From NCBI GenBank assembly GCA_026195895.1, contig JAPHRO010000024.1, forward strand, positions 1 to 64,000: DNA of 64,000 nucleotides, written 5' to 3'. The notes beneath the pieces were generated by a model. The model had not been told where the DNA came from, ran no database searches, and saw nothing but the letters and a program-made list of their open reading frames with translations. A program made the translations under genes and the position numbers. Origin of the DNA: Gammaproteobacteria bacterium. GTDB lineage: Bacteria > Pseudomonadota > Gammaproteobacteria > SZUA-229. Position 1 is the first letter of the stretch. Every line of letters starts with the position of its first letter. Shown here one piece after another: positions 1 through 9,917 of this stretch.

Positions 1-88
1 ACAGCATTTTTTAGTTGGGATGACAGCATTTTTTAGTTGGGATGACAGTATTTTTTAGTTGGGATGACAGTATTTTCTGGTTGGGATG
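1..88. repeat. 22-bp direct tandem repeat, four units
   Basis: Four head-to-tail units of 22 bp occupy 1-22, 23-44, 45-66 and 67-88. Each starts with ACAG and ends with GTTGGGATG. Units 1 and 2 are identical, unit 3 differs by one base, and unit 4 by a few (TTCTGG for TTTAG). The array touches the left edge, so its full copy number is unknown. There are no unique spacers, so it is not a CRISPR array. Confidence 0.9.
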
Positions 89-124
89 ACAATACAATGG
101 ACATAAAAAAGACACACGCAAAAC

Positions 125-160
125 AAAAAAGCCCCGCTCTGAAGGAGCAAGGGCCTTTCA
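125..160 (-). terminator. Rho-independent terminator of parC
   Basis: The stem GCCCcGCTC / GAGCaAGGGC lies at 131-154. On the minus strand it is followed by a run of six T (complement of 125-130). It sits just downstream of the parC stop at 188. Confidence 0.85.
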
Positions 161-187
161 AGTCAGATAAAATCCGGAAATCAAAAA

Positions 188-2446
188 CTAGTTCTTGATC
201 TCCACCTCAATCCGATCCACCTTCTGATAGCCTCTGGGCAATTTCAAACCCCGCTTGCCGCGTTCCGCCCAGTGCCCGTCCACTTCATCACCTTTCATGG
301 TTTTATGTTTCGCACCAGCATACACTTTCAGCTTCTCTCCATCCTGAATCAGATCAATGGCACAGATCCATTCCTCACCCGTTTTCAGTTTCGCCGGCGG
401 CACGTTGATAATCTTATTGCCCTTGCCTTTCGCCATCTGCGGCAGTTCCGCCAGTTCGGTCACCAGCATGTGGCCTTCGGAACTCACGGCGACAATCCAG
501 TCTTCATCCAGGCTGCGCACTTTCACCGGTGGTAAAACTTTCGCACCCGGCGGTACTTTCAAAAATGCTTTACCGGCTTTGTTGCGCGAATGCATATCGC
601 CTAATGAACTGACATAACCATAACCGAATGACGTGGCGAACAGGTACAGGTCTTTCGGATCACCCATCAGTGCGGAGACAAACACCGCGCCCGGTGGTAG
701 ATTGAAACGACCGGTTAGCGGTTCGCCCTGGCCACGGGCCGAGGGCAGCGTGTGCGACTGCAGGGTATAGGCACGGCCGGTGCTGTCGAGGAACACCGCC
801 AGTTGATTGCTCTTGCCCGGTGCCGCCGATAGCGGTCCATCGCCGGCTTTGTAATTAAGTTTCTGTGCGTCGATCTCGTGACCTTTCGCCGCACGTACCC
901 AGCCTTTCTGTGATAGCACCACGGTGATGGGTTCGCTGGGTATCAACGCGGTTTCATCCATTGCCTGTGCCGCGTCGCGAGTCACAATCGGTGAACGACG
1001 TTTGTCGCCATACTCTTCCGCCGCGTCGAGAATTTCTTTTTTGATTAAAGTTTTTAAGCGGCGATCAGAACTGAGCAGTTTTTCCAGCTTGTCTCTTTCC
1101 AGCGCCAGTTCTTCCTGCTCGGCGCGAATTTTCATTTCTTCCAGCCGTGCTAACTGACGTAATTTGGTATCCAGTACATAATCGGTCTGTACTTCGGTTA
1201 AACCAAAGCGTTGCATCAGGATCGGTTTCGGCTTATCGTTTTCGCGAATGATTTTAATCACTTCATCGATATTCAGAAACGCGATTAACAAACCATCTAA
1301 TAAATGCAGACGCTTGTTAACTTTTTCCAGTCGCCAGTCAAGACGATTGCGTACCGTGGTCACACGGTAGGTCAGCCATTCTTTTAGAATGACGCGAATA
1401 TTTTTTACCGCGGGTCGGCCATCGATGCCAATCATGTTCATGTTGACACGATAGGTGGATTCCAGATCGGTGGTGGCGAACAGATGATTCATTAACTGTT
1501 CGCTATCCACCCGGTTGGACCTTGGCACAATGACTAATCGCGTGGGATTTTCGTGATCCGATTCGTCGCGAATATCTTCCACCATGGGCAGTTTTTTCGC
1601 GGTCATTTGCTGTGCGATCTGTTCCAGTATCTTGTTACCAGAAACTTTGTAGGGCAGCGCAGTGATGACAATATCGCCGTCTTCTTTTTCATATCTGGCG
1701 CGGGCGCGGATGGAACCGGTACCCTTGTTGTACATGTCGAGAATATCGGCCCGCGGTGTAATGATTTCCGCTTCGGTGGGATAGTCCGGCCCCTGGATGT
1801 GGGTACATAGATCTTCCACTGTGGCTTTCGGTTCATCCAGTAAACGAATACAGGCGGTGGCCACTTCTTTTAAATTATGTGGTGGAATATCGGTGGCCAT
1901 GCCCACGGCTATGCCCATGCCGCCGTTGAGTAACAGGTTGGGTAAACGCGCTGGCAGGGATTTTGGTTCTTCCATGGTGCCATCAAAATTCGGCACCCAG
2001 TCGACTGTGCCCTGCCCCAGTTCGTCTAATAACACTTCGGCGTATCTGGATAACTTGGATTCGGTATAACGCATGGCGGCGAAGGATTTCGGATCATCCG
2101 GTGAACCCCAGTTGCCCTGACCATCGACCAGCGTATAGCGATAGGAAAAAGACTGCGCCATTAACACCATGGCTTCGTAACAGGCACTGTCACCGTGGGG
2201 ATGGAATTTACCCAGTACGTCACCCACGGTACGCGCGGATTTTTTATACTTGGCCGAGGCATTCAGGCCCAGCTCGGACATGGCGTAAACGATGCGCCGT
2301 TGTACCGGTTTCAGACCGTCGCCAATGAATGGCAGGGCACGGTCGAGAATGACGTACATGGAATAATCCAGGTAGGCCTTCTCGGTAAATTCGGCCAGAG
2401 GCTGGCGTTCGACGCCTTCAAAATTTAAATCTTCTTGATCGGACAT
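188..2446 (-). CDS. parC: DNA topoisomerase IV subunit A
   Basis: ParC is the DNA-cleaving subunit of topoisomerase IV, which decatenates daughter chromosomes together with ParE. The 752-residue length matches E. coli ParC. The N-terminal breakage-reunion domain has the [11 protein letters not shown] segment (about residues 82-92) and the catalytic Tyr127 in AAMRYTES. The C-terminal part (about 500-740) is the beta-pinwheel DNA-wrapping domain. Ser87 and Glu91 of the quinolone-resistance region are the usual sensitive-type residues. parE lies upstream on the same strand, separated by 225 bp that carry a palindromic repeat element. GyrA is the main alternative, but the short C-terminal domain and the parE neighbour favour ParC. 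Confidence 0.95.
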   Translation of the reverse strand: MSDQEDLNFEGVERQPLAEFTEKAYLDYSMYVILDRALPFIGDGLKPVQRRIVYAMSELGLNASAKYKKSARTVGDVLGKFHPHGDSACYEAMVLMAQSFSYRYTLVDGQGNWGSPDDPKSFAAMRYTESKLSRYAEVLLDELGQGTVDWVPNFDGTMEEPKSLPARLPNLLLNGGMGIAVGMATDIPPHNLKEVATACIRLLDEPKATVEDLCTHIQGPDYPTEAEIITPRADILDMYNKGTGSIRARARYEKEDGDIVITALPYKVSGNKILEQIAQQMTAKKLPMVEDIRDESDHENPTRLVIVPRSNRVDSEQLMNHLFATTDLESTYRVNMNMIGIDGRPAVKNIRVILKEWLTYRVTTVRNRLDWRLEKVNKRLHLLDGLLIAFLNIDEVIKIIRENDKPKPILMQRFGLTEVQTDYVLDTKLRQLARLEEMKIRAEQEELALERDKLEKLLSSDRRLKTLIKKEILDAAEEYGDKRRSPIVTRDAAQAMDETALIPSEPITVVLSQKGWVRAAKGHEIDAQKLNYKAGDGPLSAAPGKSNQLAVFLDSTGRAYTLQSHTLPSARGQGEPLTGRFNLPPGAVFVSALMGDPKDLYLFATSFGYGYVSSLGDMHSRNKAGKAFLKVPPGAKVLPPVKVRSLDEDWIVAVSSEGHMLVTELAELPQMAKGKGNKIINVPPAKLKTGEEWICAIDLIQDGEKLKVYAGAKHKTMKGDEVDGHWAERGKRGLKLPRGYQKVDRIEVEIKN

Positions 2447-2474
2447 ATTGTTACCGTTTTTGTAAAATTTTTTT

Positions 2475-2618
2475 CTGCAAATAAACGCGAATGTATTTTG
2501 TCATCTCGACTGCAGCGATAGCGTAACGGAGAGATCTTTTTTCAACTGTTAATACACCAGATCCCTCCGCTTCGGTCGGGATGACATTTGTTCAGAACTA
2601 CTTCGCGTTCATTTGCGG
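2475..2618. repeat. Nested palindromic (REP/MITE-like) element between parC and parE
   Basis: An outer imperfect inverted repeat pairs 2475-2491 with 2602-2618 (17 bp, two mismatches). Inside it, an arm at 2499-2537 (begins TGTCATCTCGAC, ends GAGATCT) is inverted relative to 2559-2586 (begins AGATCCCTCCGC, ends GGGATGACA). The sequence is non-coding and resembles the dispersed GGGATGACA-type intergenic repeats of many proteobacteria. It could form a long hairpin in a parE-parC read-through transcript. Confidence 0.7.
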
Positions 2619-2671
2619 ACTATAAATCTTTTAGCAATTTGCATTTATTCGCGGATTAACTGTTTTAATCC

Positions 2672-4555
2672 TCAAATCTCAGCCAGGTCACCTTTCTGCT
2701 CCAGCCACTGCTTGCGATCGCCGGCGCGTTTTTTTGCCAGCAGCATATCCATCATCCGGTTGGAATCATCGCCAGCCTGCACCACTAACTGCACCAGGCG
2801 ACGGGTGTCGGGTGCGATGGAGGTTTCGCGCAATTGCAGCGGATTCATTTCACCCAGGCCCTTGAAGCGGGTGACCTGCACCTTGCCTTTTTTCTTTTCG
2901 GCGGAAATGCGATCCAGCACACCCTGTTTCTCGGCTTCGTCCAGCGCGTAAAATACTTCCTTGCCGACATCAATTCGGAACAGCGGCGGCATCGCGACAT
3001 ACACATGACCGGCTTCCACCAATGAACGGAAATGACGCAGGAACAGCGCGCATAAAAGTGTCGCGATGTGATAACCATCGGAGTCCGCATCGGCGAGGAT
3101 GCAGATTTTGCCATAGCGCAGACCGTCGAGTTTTTCGCTACCCGGATCGACGCCGATGGCCACCGAAATATCATGTACTTCCTGTGATGCCAGCACCTGA
3201 TCTGGATCGACTTCCCAGGTGTTTAATATTTTACCGCGCAGCGGCATGATCGCCTGGTGTTCGCGATTGCGCGCCTGCTTGGCCGAACCGCCGGCCGAGT
3301 CACCTTCCACTAAAAATAACTCAGTACGAGTGACATCGGTGGAACTGCAGTCCGCCAGTTTACCGGGCAGGGCCGGTCCCTGGGTGACTTTTTTACGCGC
3401 CACTTTTTTACCGGCACGCAGACGTTTCTGCGCGTTATCAATCGCCAGCAAGGCAATGCGCTCACCGTCTTCGGTGTGCTGATTCAGCCATAAGCTGAAC
3501 GCATCTTTGACCACGCCGGAAACGAAGGGCGCACATTCACGGGAGGACAATTTTTCCTTGGTCTGGCCGGAGAACTGCGGATCTTCCATTTTCACCGACA
3601 GGATATAACTCACCTTGTCCCAGACGTCTTCCGGGCTGATTTTAACGCCACGGGGAATCAGGTTGCGGAATTCACAGAACTCGCGCACCGCTTCAGTAAG
3701 GCCGGTGCGCAAGCCGTTGACGTGGGTGCCGCCCTGCGCCGTGGGAATCAGGTTGACGTAGGATTCGGTGACCGCTTCGCCACCTTCCGGCAGCCATAGC
3801 AGCGCCCAGTCCACCGCTTCGTGCTGCGCGGCCATGCTGCCGATGAACGGATCAACTGGCAGCATTTCGTAATTTTTCAGGGTATCGGTTAAATAATCTT
3901 TCAGGCCGTCTTCGTAATACCACTCTGCCGATTCACCGGTTTTTTCTTCCATAAACACCACGGTCAGACCGGGGCACAGTACCGCCTTGGCGCGCAGTAC
4001 GTGTTTCAGGCGGGTAACGGAGAATTTTGCCGTATCGAAATATCTGGCTTCGGGCCAGAAACGGATATGAGTACCGGTGTTTTTTTTACCGACCGTGCCG
4101 ATTTCTTTCAGGTCTTCCACTTTATCGCCATGGGCAAAGGCAATGGAAAATTCCTTGCCGTCTCGCTTGATCTGGCTTTCCAGTCGATACGACAGCGCAT
4201 TGACCACCGACACGCCCACGCCATGCAGGCCGCCGGAGAACTGGTAGTTTTTATTGGAGAACTTACCGCCAGCGTGCAACTTGGTGAGAATGACCTCGAT
4301 GCCGGGCACACCCTCTTCCGGGTGGATATCCACTGGCATGCCGCGACCATCATCGGCCACACCTAGCGAACCGTCTCTGTATAAGGTCACCACGATGCGA
4401 CTGGCAAAACCGGCCACCGCCTCATCAACACTGTTGTCGATGACTTCCTGGGCCAGGTGATTGGGGCGGGTGGTATCGGTATACATGCCCGGGCGTTTCT
4501 GTACGGGTTCCAGCCCGGTTAGAACCTCAATGGCTGAGGCGTCGTATGAACTCAT
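2672..4555 (-). CDS. parE: DNA topoisomerase IV subunit B
   Basis: ParE is the ATPase subunit of topoisomerase IV. Its 627 residues match the ParE length (E. coli 630) and lack the insertion of gammaproteobacterial GyrB. The GHKL ATPase motifs are VIDNSVDEAV near residue 38 and DDGRGMPVDIHP near 66. The TOPRIM motif LVEGDSAGGSAKQARNR is near residue 412, followed by the metal-binding DADSDG. The start is preceded by an AT-rich divergent region shared with the helicase-nuclease gene at 4749. Confidence 0.95.
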   Translation of the reverse strand: MSSYDASAIEVLTGLEPVQKRPGMYTDTTRPNHLAQEVIDNSVDEAVAGFASRIVVTLYRDGSLGVADDGRGMPVDIHPEEGVPGIEVILTKLHAGGKFSNKNYQFSGGLHGVGVSVVNALSYRLESQIKRDGKEFSIAFAHGDKVEDLKEIGTVGKKNTGTHIRFWPEARYFDTAKFSVTRLKHVLRAKAVLCPGLTVVFMEEKTGESAEWYYEDGLKDYLTDTLKNYEMLPVDPFIGSMAAQHEAVDWALLWLPEGGEAVTESYVNLIPTAQGGTHVNGLRTGLTEAVREFCEFRNLIPRGVKISPEDVWDKVSYILSVKMEDPQFSGQTKEKLSSRECAPFVSGVVKDAFSLWLNQHTEDGERIALLAIDNAQKRLRAGKKVARKKVTQGPALPGKLADCSSTDVTRTELFLVEGDSAGGSAKQARNREHQAIMPLRGKILNTWEVDPDQVLASQEVHDISVAIGVDPGSEKLDGLRYGKICILADADSDGYHIATLLCALFLRHFRSLVEAGHVYVAMPPLFRIDVGKEVFYALDEAEKQGVLDRISAEKKKGKVQVTRFKGLGEMNPLQLRETSIAPDTRRLVQLVVQAGDDSNRMMDMLLAKKRAGDRKQWLEQKGDLAEI

Positions 4556-4660
4556 TCAATAATCTCTGAATAGATAAGGTGTAAAAACTGTTTGCGGGGG
4601 AACTATACATGGCCTGTGTAAAAAATTGAATCTTGTTGTGGGCAGGGAGGGCAACCTCTC

Positions 4661-4697
4661 ACATAAAAAGGCCCGGTTAGTGCCGGGCTTTTGTTGT
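4661..4697. terminator. Terminator-like hairpin between divergent genes
   Basis: GCCCGG-TTAGTG-CCGGGC at 4671-4688 is followed by CTTTTGTT on the plus strand and by CTTTTTATG on the minus strand. It lies between the divergent starts of parE and the helicase gene, so it does not follow any annotated gene. It could be an attenuator in a leader or the end of an unannotated small RNA. Confidence 0.6.
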
Positions 4698-4748
4698 ATT
4701 CATAATTACATGGTAGTGGCTGCGGACTAAACACCGTAAAATGCCCCG

Positions 4749-7700
4749 ATGAGTCTCGAAGCTGCCAATCCCTTTATCAATGCCACCGTCACCGCCTCGG
4801 CCGGTAGCGGAAAAACCTATATGCTGGTCTCGCGCATTGTGCGTATTTTGCTGGAAGGTGCGGAACCCGGCGGCATACTGGCGCTGACTTTTACGCGCAA
4901 GGCGGCGGGTGAAATGCAGCAGCGTCTGGCAGAACGTCTGTACCTGCTGGCCACTATCGACGATAACAAACTGGATGCCGAATTAAGCTCACTGGGACTG
5001 GCCGCAGATGACACATACCGTGAACGCGCCCGCCAGCTATACGAATTTCACCAGTACTGCGATTATCCAGTGCGTACCCAGACTTTCCATTCCTTCTGCC
5101 AGGACGTGCTGGCCCGCTTTCCGCTGGAAGCCGAGGTGCCGCCGGGATTCGACTTGCTGGAAAGCAGCAGTTTACTCATCCAGCGGGCGGAAGAAGCCCT
5201 GTTTAGTGAAGCGGCACTGGATATGAATGGCAGGGTTGCCAGAGATTTACAGGCATTGATGCAATCAACCGAGGGGCTGTTCAATTTGCGCAAGGCGTTA
5301 AACAGTTTCCTCGATCATCGCAGTGACTGGTGGGCCTTTACCGAAAGCCAGTCGCAGGCCTGTGACTTTGCCAGCACTGTACTGGCAAAAAAACTGGAAT
5401 TTGAAAAAGACAGTGATCCGCTTACGGACTTTTTTAATGAACTGAACTTGCAGTTGATTAAAAACTTTGCCCAGTTACTGGGACAAATCGGCGGTAAAAC
5501 TAATGTAAAACATGCCGATGAGCTGGCGATGCTACTGGCCACAGACAAATGGAATGAAACCGCGTTTAAAAAAATCAGCGGCTGTTTTTTAACCCAGAAA
5601 AATACTGCCATTGTGCAGGGCCGCAAAGATACGCCTACCTTGCGTAAGAAAATCGGCGATGATGCGGCTGATAAATTTCTGCAACTGGCCGAGCTGATCC
5701 CGACTCGCATTCTGGCAACCTGGGATAACATCAATAAACAGAAAACCTTTGAACTGAATCGGTTGTGGTATCGCTGTGGTGAATATTATGTTGCCCACTA
5801 CCAGCGCCTGAAGCAGGAATTGCGCCTGCTGGATTTTACCGATCTGGAATGGCGCACCTATCAATTGCTGAAACATTCCGATAATGCCCTGTGGGTGCAA
5901 TACAAACTGGACCAGCGCATTGAACATTTTTTAATCGATGAATTCCAGGACACCAACCCCACTCAATGGCAACTCATTCTTCCCATACTGGAAGAAATGG
6001 CATCGACGGAACAGGATCGCTTGCGCAGTGTATTTTTAGTCGGTGATGAAAAGCAGTCGATTTACAGTTTTCGCCGCGCCAAACCGGAATTGCAGCAACA
6101 GGCTGCCCTCTGGCTGAAAGAACATCTGGCGGCACAGGCATTTCCGCTGAATAAATCCTGGCGATCTTCACCCGCTGTTATTAACTGTGTCAATGCAGTG
6201 TTTGAACAGGATGCATACCGGGCAATTCTGCCGGCGTTTAAAAACCATCAAACACATCAGGAAAATCTGCCCGGTGTGGTAGAACTATTCCCGCTGTTAG
6301 TAAAACAAAAAGCACTACAGGAAGAACCTGCCGAACTGACATTGCGCAATCCACTCACCGACCCCCGGCCACAGGCGCCGAGTATTTATCTGGAAGAAGG
6401 CAAACAGATTGCGCAAAAAATCCAGCAGTTGATTGCCGACAAAGCCACCACCGGCGAAGGCGATGCTGCCCGGCTGATTAACTACGATGATATTTATATC
6501 CTGCTACGTAAACGCAGCCATGTCGCCGATTATGAACAGGCATTGCGGCAGGCGGGCATTCCCTATCTGGGGGCTAACAAGGGCACCCTGTTAGACTGTG
6601 TTGAAATTCAGGACATGGAAGCCCTGCTGGATACCCTGCTGACACCGTTTAATAATCTGGCACTGGCACAGGTTTTAAAATCCCCCCTGTTTGCCGCCAG
6701 CGATGATGATCTGATGCTAATTGCTGCGCATAAAAGCCATGCCCTGTGGTTTGAGCGCATGGCCGAACTGCATACCGAACTGGCAGCCGATCATCCCATT
6801 CACCGCGCCCATCTGTGCATCAATCGCTGGCGCGCACTGGCGGATAAAATCCCGGTGCATGATTTACTTGATCGGATTTATTCTGAAGCCAATGTACTGG
6901 CCCGTTACCAGTCGTCATCACCGGATTCGTTGAAGCCTCGGGTACAGGCTAATCTGGTGCGTTTTATGGAACTGGCGCTGGATCTGGATAGTGGCCGCTA
7001 TCCCAGCCTGATGCATTTCCTGCAACATTTGCGCAGTTTAAAAGAACTGTCCAAAGATGCGCCCGATGAAGCACCGATGGAAACCGCCGAATCCCGGGTC
7101 AGGATCATGACCATTCATGCCAGCAAGGGTCTGGAAGCAGCGGTGGTTTTTCTGGCCGACGCGATCACCTCCAAACGCGACAAGTCCTCGATTTCAACCC
7201 TGGTGGACTGGCCCGCAGATCAGCCACGACCACAGACATTTCAGTTAATTCCATCCGCCAGTAATCGTGACAGCGTTTCAGACGCACTCATCGATAAACA
7301 GAAACAGGTGCAGGAGCGGGAAGATGCGCATTTGCTTTATGTTGCCATTACCCGCGCCAAACAGTATTTATTTATTAGCGCCTGTCAGCCGGATCAAGGT
7401 CCTTTTCTTGACTGGTATGCGCCAATCAAAACCGCGCTGCAATCTCTAACCGGTGATGAAGCATCCGATCATCTGGTGTATCGTTTTGGTGAAACTATTC
7501 ATGTCGCGCAACAGGCCACAACGGCAATCCCTGTCAGTGAGATTAATATACCAGCAGGACTCTCAGAACCGTTTATTAAGCCACCAAAACCCGATCGGAT
7601 CATAGCGCCCAGTAAAATTAAAGATTACCGCATCGCCGATAATAGTAGCGAAGCAAATACAGAATTAGCGGATGATGCAGATGCCCAGATCCGCGGTATT

Positions 7701-8177
7701 GCTATGCATCGCTGCCTGGATTTATTAACCCGAGAAAATGCCTTTAGTCCGGCACAAATCAGACAGACGCTGGCGGCCGAACTTGAACTGGCAATAACAG
7801 ATCCATTACTGAATGAATGCCTGCATGAATCTCAGGATCTGATTAACAACGCAACACTGAATAATATTTTCAAACCAGCAACTGGAACCCGTGCCTACAA
7901 TGAGTTGCCGCTACACTACCTGCAAAATGGCCAGATGGTGTACGGCATTATTGACCGCCTGCTGGTAAATGATAATAATATTTTACTGATTGATTACAAA
8001 AGTCACACTCAGGCGACTGCAGCGAATCTGCAGCAACTGGCAGAACCCTATTATCCACAGATGCAGTTGTATGCCGCCGGAATAAGTAAAGCATGGCCAG
8101 AAAAAAAACTGACCACTGCTTTATTGTTTACCCATTGTGCCGGCCTGCATTATCTTAACCTCACCGATATAAATTAA
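4749..8177 (+). CDS. UvrD-type helicase with PD-(D/E)XK nuclease (AddA/RecB-like)
   Basis: This is a predicted ATP-dependent helicase-exonuclease for double-strand break processing. The 1142 residues show SF1A helicase motifs: Walker A ASAGSGKT at 16-23, LALTFTRKAA near 43, DEFQDTNPTQ near 397, VGDEKQSIYSFRR near 431, and MTIHASKGLE near 787. The C-terminal RecB-type nuclease domain has GIAMHRCLD near 982 and GIIDRLL...LLIDYKSH near 1065-1086. The architecture matches AddA/RecB-like proteins. No AddB- or RecC-like partner is adjacent: upstream is divergent parE, and downstream, two bases away, a thioredoxin. ATG 4749 is chosen because ATG 4741 runs into a stop after three codons. Confidence 0.88.
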   Translation: MSLEAANPFINATVTASAGSGKTYMLVSRIVRILLEGAEPGGILALTFTRKAAGEMQQRLAERLYLLATIDDNKLDAELSSLGLAADDTYRERARQLYEFHQYCDYPVRTQTFHSFCQDVLARFPLEAEVPPGFDLLESSSLLIQRAEEALFSEAALDMNGRVARDLQALMQSTEGLFNLRKALNSFLDHRSDWWAFTESQSQACDFASTVLAKKLEFEKDSDPLTDFFNELNLQLIKNFAQLLGQIGGKTNVKHADELAMLLATDKWNETAFKKISGCFLTQKNTAIVQGRKDTPTLRKKIGDDAADKFLQLAELIPTRILATWDNINKQKTFELNRLWYRCGEYYVAHYQRLKQELRLLDFTDLEWRTYQLLKHSDNALWVQYKLDQRIEHFLIDEFQDTNPTQWQLILPILEEMASTEQDRLRSVFLVGDEKQSIYSFRRAKPELQQQAALWLKEHLAAQAFPLNKSWRSSPAVINCVNAVFEQDAYRAILPAFKNHQTHQENLPGVVELFPLLVKQKALQEEPAELTLRNPLTDPRPQAPSIYLEEGKQIAQKIQQLIADKATTGEGDAARLINYDDIYILLRKRSHVADYEQALRQAGIPYLGANKGTLLDCVEIQDMEALLDTLLTPFNNLALAQVLKSPLFAASDDDLMLIAAHKSHALWFERMAELHTELAADHPIHRAHLCINRWRALADKIPVHDLLDRIYSEANVLARYQSSSPDSLKPRVQANLVRFMELALDLDSGRYPSLMHFLQHLRSLKELSKDAPDEAPMETAESRVRIMTIHASKGLEAAVVFLADAITSKRDKSSISTLVDWPADQPRPQTFQLIPSASNRDSVSDALIDKQKQVQEREDAHLLYVAITRAKQYLFISACQPDQGPFLDWYAPIKTALQSLTGDEASDHLVYRFGETIHVAQQATTAIPVSEINIPAGLSEPFIKPPKPDRIIAPSKIKDYRIADNSSEANTELADDADAQIRGIAMHRCLDLLTRENAFSPAQIRQTLAAELELAITDPLLNECLHESQDLINNATLNNIFKPATGTRAYNELPLHYLQNGQMVYGIIDRLLVNDNNILLIDYKSHTQATAANLQQLAEPYYPQMQLYAAGISKAWPEKKLTTALLFTHCAGLHYLNLTDIN

Positions 8178-8179
8178 TT

Positions 8180-9043
8180 ATGAGCGACTCTCCTTATATT
8201 TTTAACGCAACGGCAGACAACTTTCAGCAAGGTGTCATTGAAAACTCCCACAAAGTGCCGGTGGTGGTTGACTTCTGGGCCGAGTGGTGCGAACCCTGCA
8301 AAATTCTAATCCCCATTCTGGAAAAGCTGACCGCTGAATTTGCTGGCGGTTTTGTGCTGGCTAAAGTCAATAGCGAAACCGAGCAGCAGTTAAGTACCGA
8401 ATACAGGGTACGCAGCATTCCTGCGGTGAAAATTTTCCGGCACGGCGAAGTGGTGAATGAATTCACCGGCGCTCAATCGGAAGATTTTATCAGGGAAATT
8501 ATCGCACGCTATGTGGCGACAGAAGCAGATACACTGAGGGACAAGGCCATCGAAGCCATTCGCGCGGGCGATAAAGATGCCGGACGATCAATGCTGCAAC
8601 AGGCCGCAGAACTGGATCCACGTAATGCCGCTGTACAGATTGATATTGCCCACCTGGATGCTGAACAGGGCGATTACCAGGCGGCAGCCGACCGCTTACA
8701 AAAGCTCGGCGTGGAATCACGGGAAAAACCGGCAGTGGTTGGCCTGCTATCTAAAATGGAATTTGCCGCAGCCGCCGAAAATGCCCCCGATAAAAACACC
8801 CTGCAACAACAGATTGCAGACGATGCGAAAAACTCTGCGGCACGTTATCAACTGGCGGCATTATGCGCCACCGAAGGTGATTACCAAACGGCACTGGAGC
8901 AGTTATTGCAGATTCTGATGCGCGACCGGAAATACAATGATGATGCGGGCCGCCGGGGTATGCTGGCGATTTACAATATGCTGGGGGATGACCACGAATT
9001 GACCGCCCTGTATCGGCGCAAAATGTTTAACGCCATGCATTAA
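8180..9043 (+). CDS. cnoX: Thioredoxin-domain chaperedoxin, CnoX/YbbN family
   Basis: The 287-residue protein has an N-terminal thioredoxin fold (about 1-110) with active site WCEPC (Cys37, Cys40) and a C-terminal TPR-like region (about 120-285). This is the CnoX/YbbN architecture, a holdase that protects proteins from oxidation and passes them to chaperonin. E. coli CnoX lacks the full CxxC, whereas this one keeps it, so redox activity is plausible. The start lies two bases after the helicase stop, which implies co-transcription and translational coupling. Confidence 0.85.
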   Translation: MSDSPYIFNATADNFQQGVIENSHKVPVVVDFWAEWCEPCKILIPILEKLTAEFAGGFVLAKVNSETEQQLSTEYRVRSIPAVKIFRHGEVVNEFTGAQSEDFIREIIARYVATEADTLRDKAIEAIRAGDKDAGRSMLQQAAELDPRNAAVQIDIAHLDAEQGDYQAAADRLQKLGVESREKPAVVGLLSKMEFAAAAENAPDKNTLQQQIADDAKNSAARYQLAALCATEGDYQTALEQLLQILMRDRKYNDDAGRRGMLAIYNMLGDDHELTALYRRKMFNAMH

Positions 9044-9070
9044 AAAAGGGAGCATGGCTCCCTTTTTTAA
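9041..9070. terminator. Bidirectional terminator between cnoX and dsbC
   Basis: GGGAGC-ATG-GCTCCC (9048-9062) is flanked by six A on the left and six T on the right. It can terminate cnoX on the plus strand and dsbC on the minus strand, which converge here. Confidence 0.9.
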
Positions 9071-9090
9071 TCAGCTAATAAAAATAACAG

Positions 9091-9816
9091 TTACAGACCC
9101 ATGGATTCCATTTGTTGAATCGCTCTGGCCACCGGAACGTAACCCGGATTTAATTTGCCGTTATCAAACATCATTGCCGGTGTGCCACGGATACCCAGCA
9201 CGGTTGCCAGTGCACGATGGCGTTCTACTGGATTATCACAGGTTTTTGATTCAATCGAGTCACCGGCCTTGGCTTCATCCATGGCTTTATTCTGATCTTT
9301 GGCGCACCAGACACTGACCGATGTATCAAAACTTTTCTTACCCTTGAAAGGTACAAAGATATAACGCACTTTTACACCCTGCGCCATATACTCATCCATT
9401 TCACGATGCAGACGTACACAATAGGGACAATAAATATCAGTGAATACGGTCAGCGTATGTTTGACCTCGCCTTCCGGTTTATACACCACCATATTTTCTT
9501 CGCCCAACTCATCAACCATGGCTTTACGCGCCAGGCCACGGGTTGGCTCAGTTAAATTAACACCTTTCTGGTAGTCGAAAATGTCACCATCAAAAACATA
9601 ACGCGCATCTTTGCTCATATATAAAACGCGGGCGCCGACAATAACTTCATACATGCCGGGCATGGGCGTGGTTTTAATACTTAGATTGGCGGCATCAGCC
9701 GTTTTGCTTACCAGTGCAGCTCTTAACTGTTTAATATCAGCCGATTCTTCCGCTGCCATTGCCGGGTTGATACCCATTACCAGGACTGCCAGAATCAGGT
9801 TCAGTAATAATTTCAT
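9091..9816 (-). CDS. dsbC: Thiol:disulfide interchange protein DsbC
   Basis: DsbC is the periplasmic disulfide isomerase. The 241-residue precursor has an N-terminal signal peptide cleaved near AMA-AE (about 21). A dimerisation domain follows (about 25-85), then a thioredoxin-like domain with CPYC at 130-133 and the cis-Pro loop RGTPAMMF. A second cysteine pair (VWCAKD...KTCDNP) matches the structural disulfide of E. coli DsbC. It lies downstream of xerD on the same strand, the conserved xerD-dsbC order. recJ, next in E. coli, is absent here. Confidence 0.93.
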   Translation of the reverse strand: MKLLLNLILAVLVMGINPAMAAEESADIKQLRAALVSKTADAANLSIKTTPMPGMYEVIVGARVLYMSKDARYVFDGDIFDYQKGVNLTEPTRGLARKAMVDELGEENMVVYKPEGEVKHTLTVFTDIYCPYCVRLHREMDEYMAQGVKVRYIFVPFKGKKSFDTSVSVWCAKDQNKAMDEAKAGDSIESKTCDNPVERHRALATVLGIRGTPAMMFDNGKLNPGYVPVARAIQQMESMGL

Positions 9817-9917
9817 AGTGTTATATATTCTCTTGTTAGCACGATCTCATCAATAGACCCGGCGTATTATAAATAATTCCCGAGCGTCTGGTATTGCTAA
9901 TTGTGCTGCGGCCCCGA

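Noticed and set aside
1-88. CRISPR array at the left edge
   Set aside because: The units are contiguous direct repeats with no unique spacers, and no cas genes are present.
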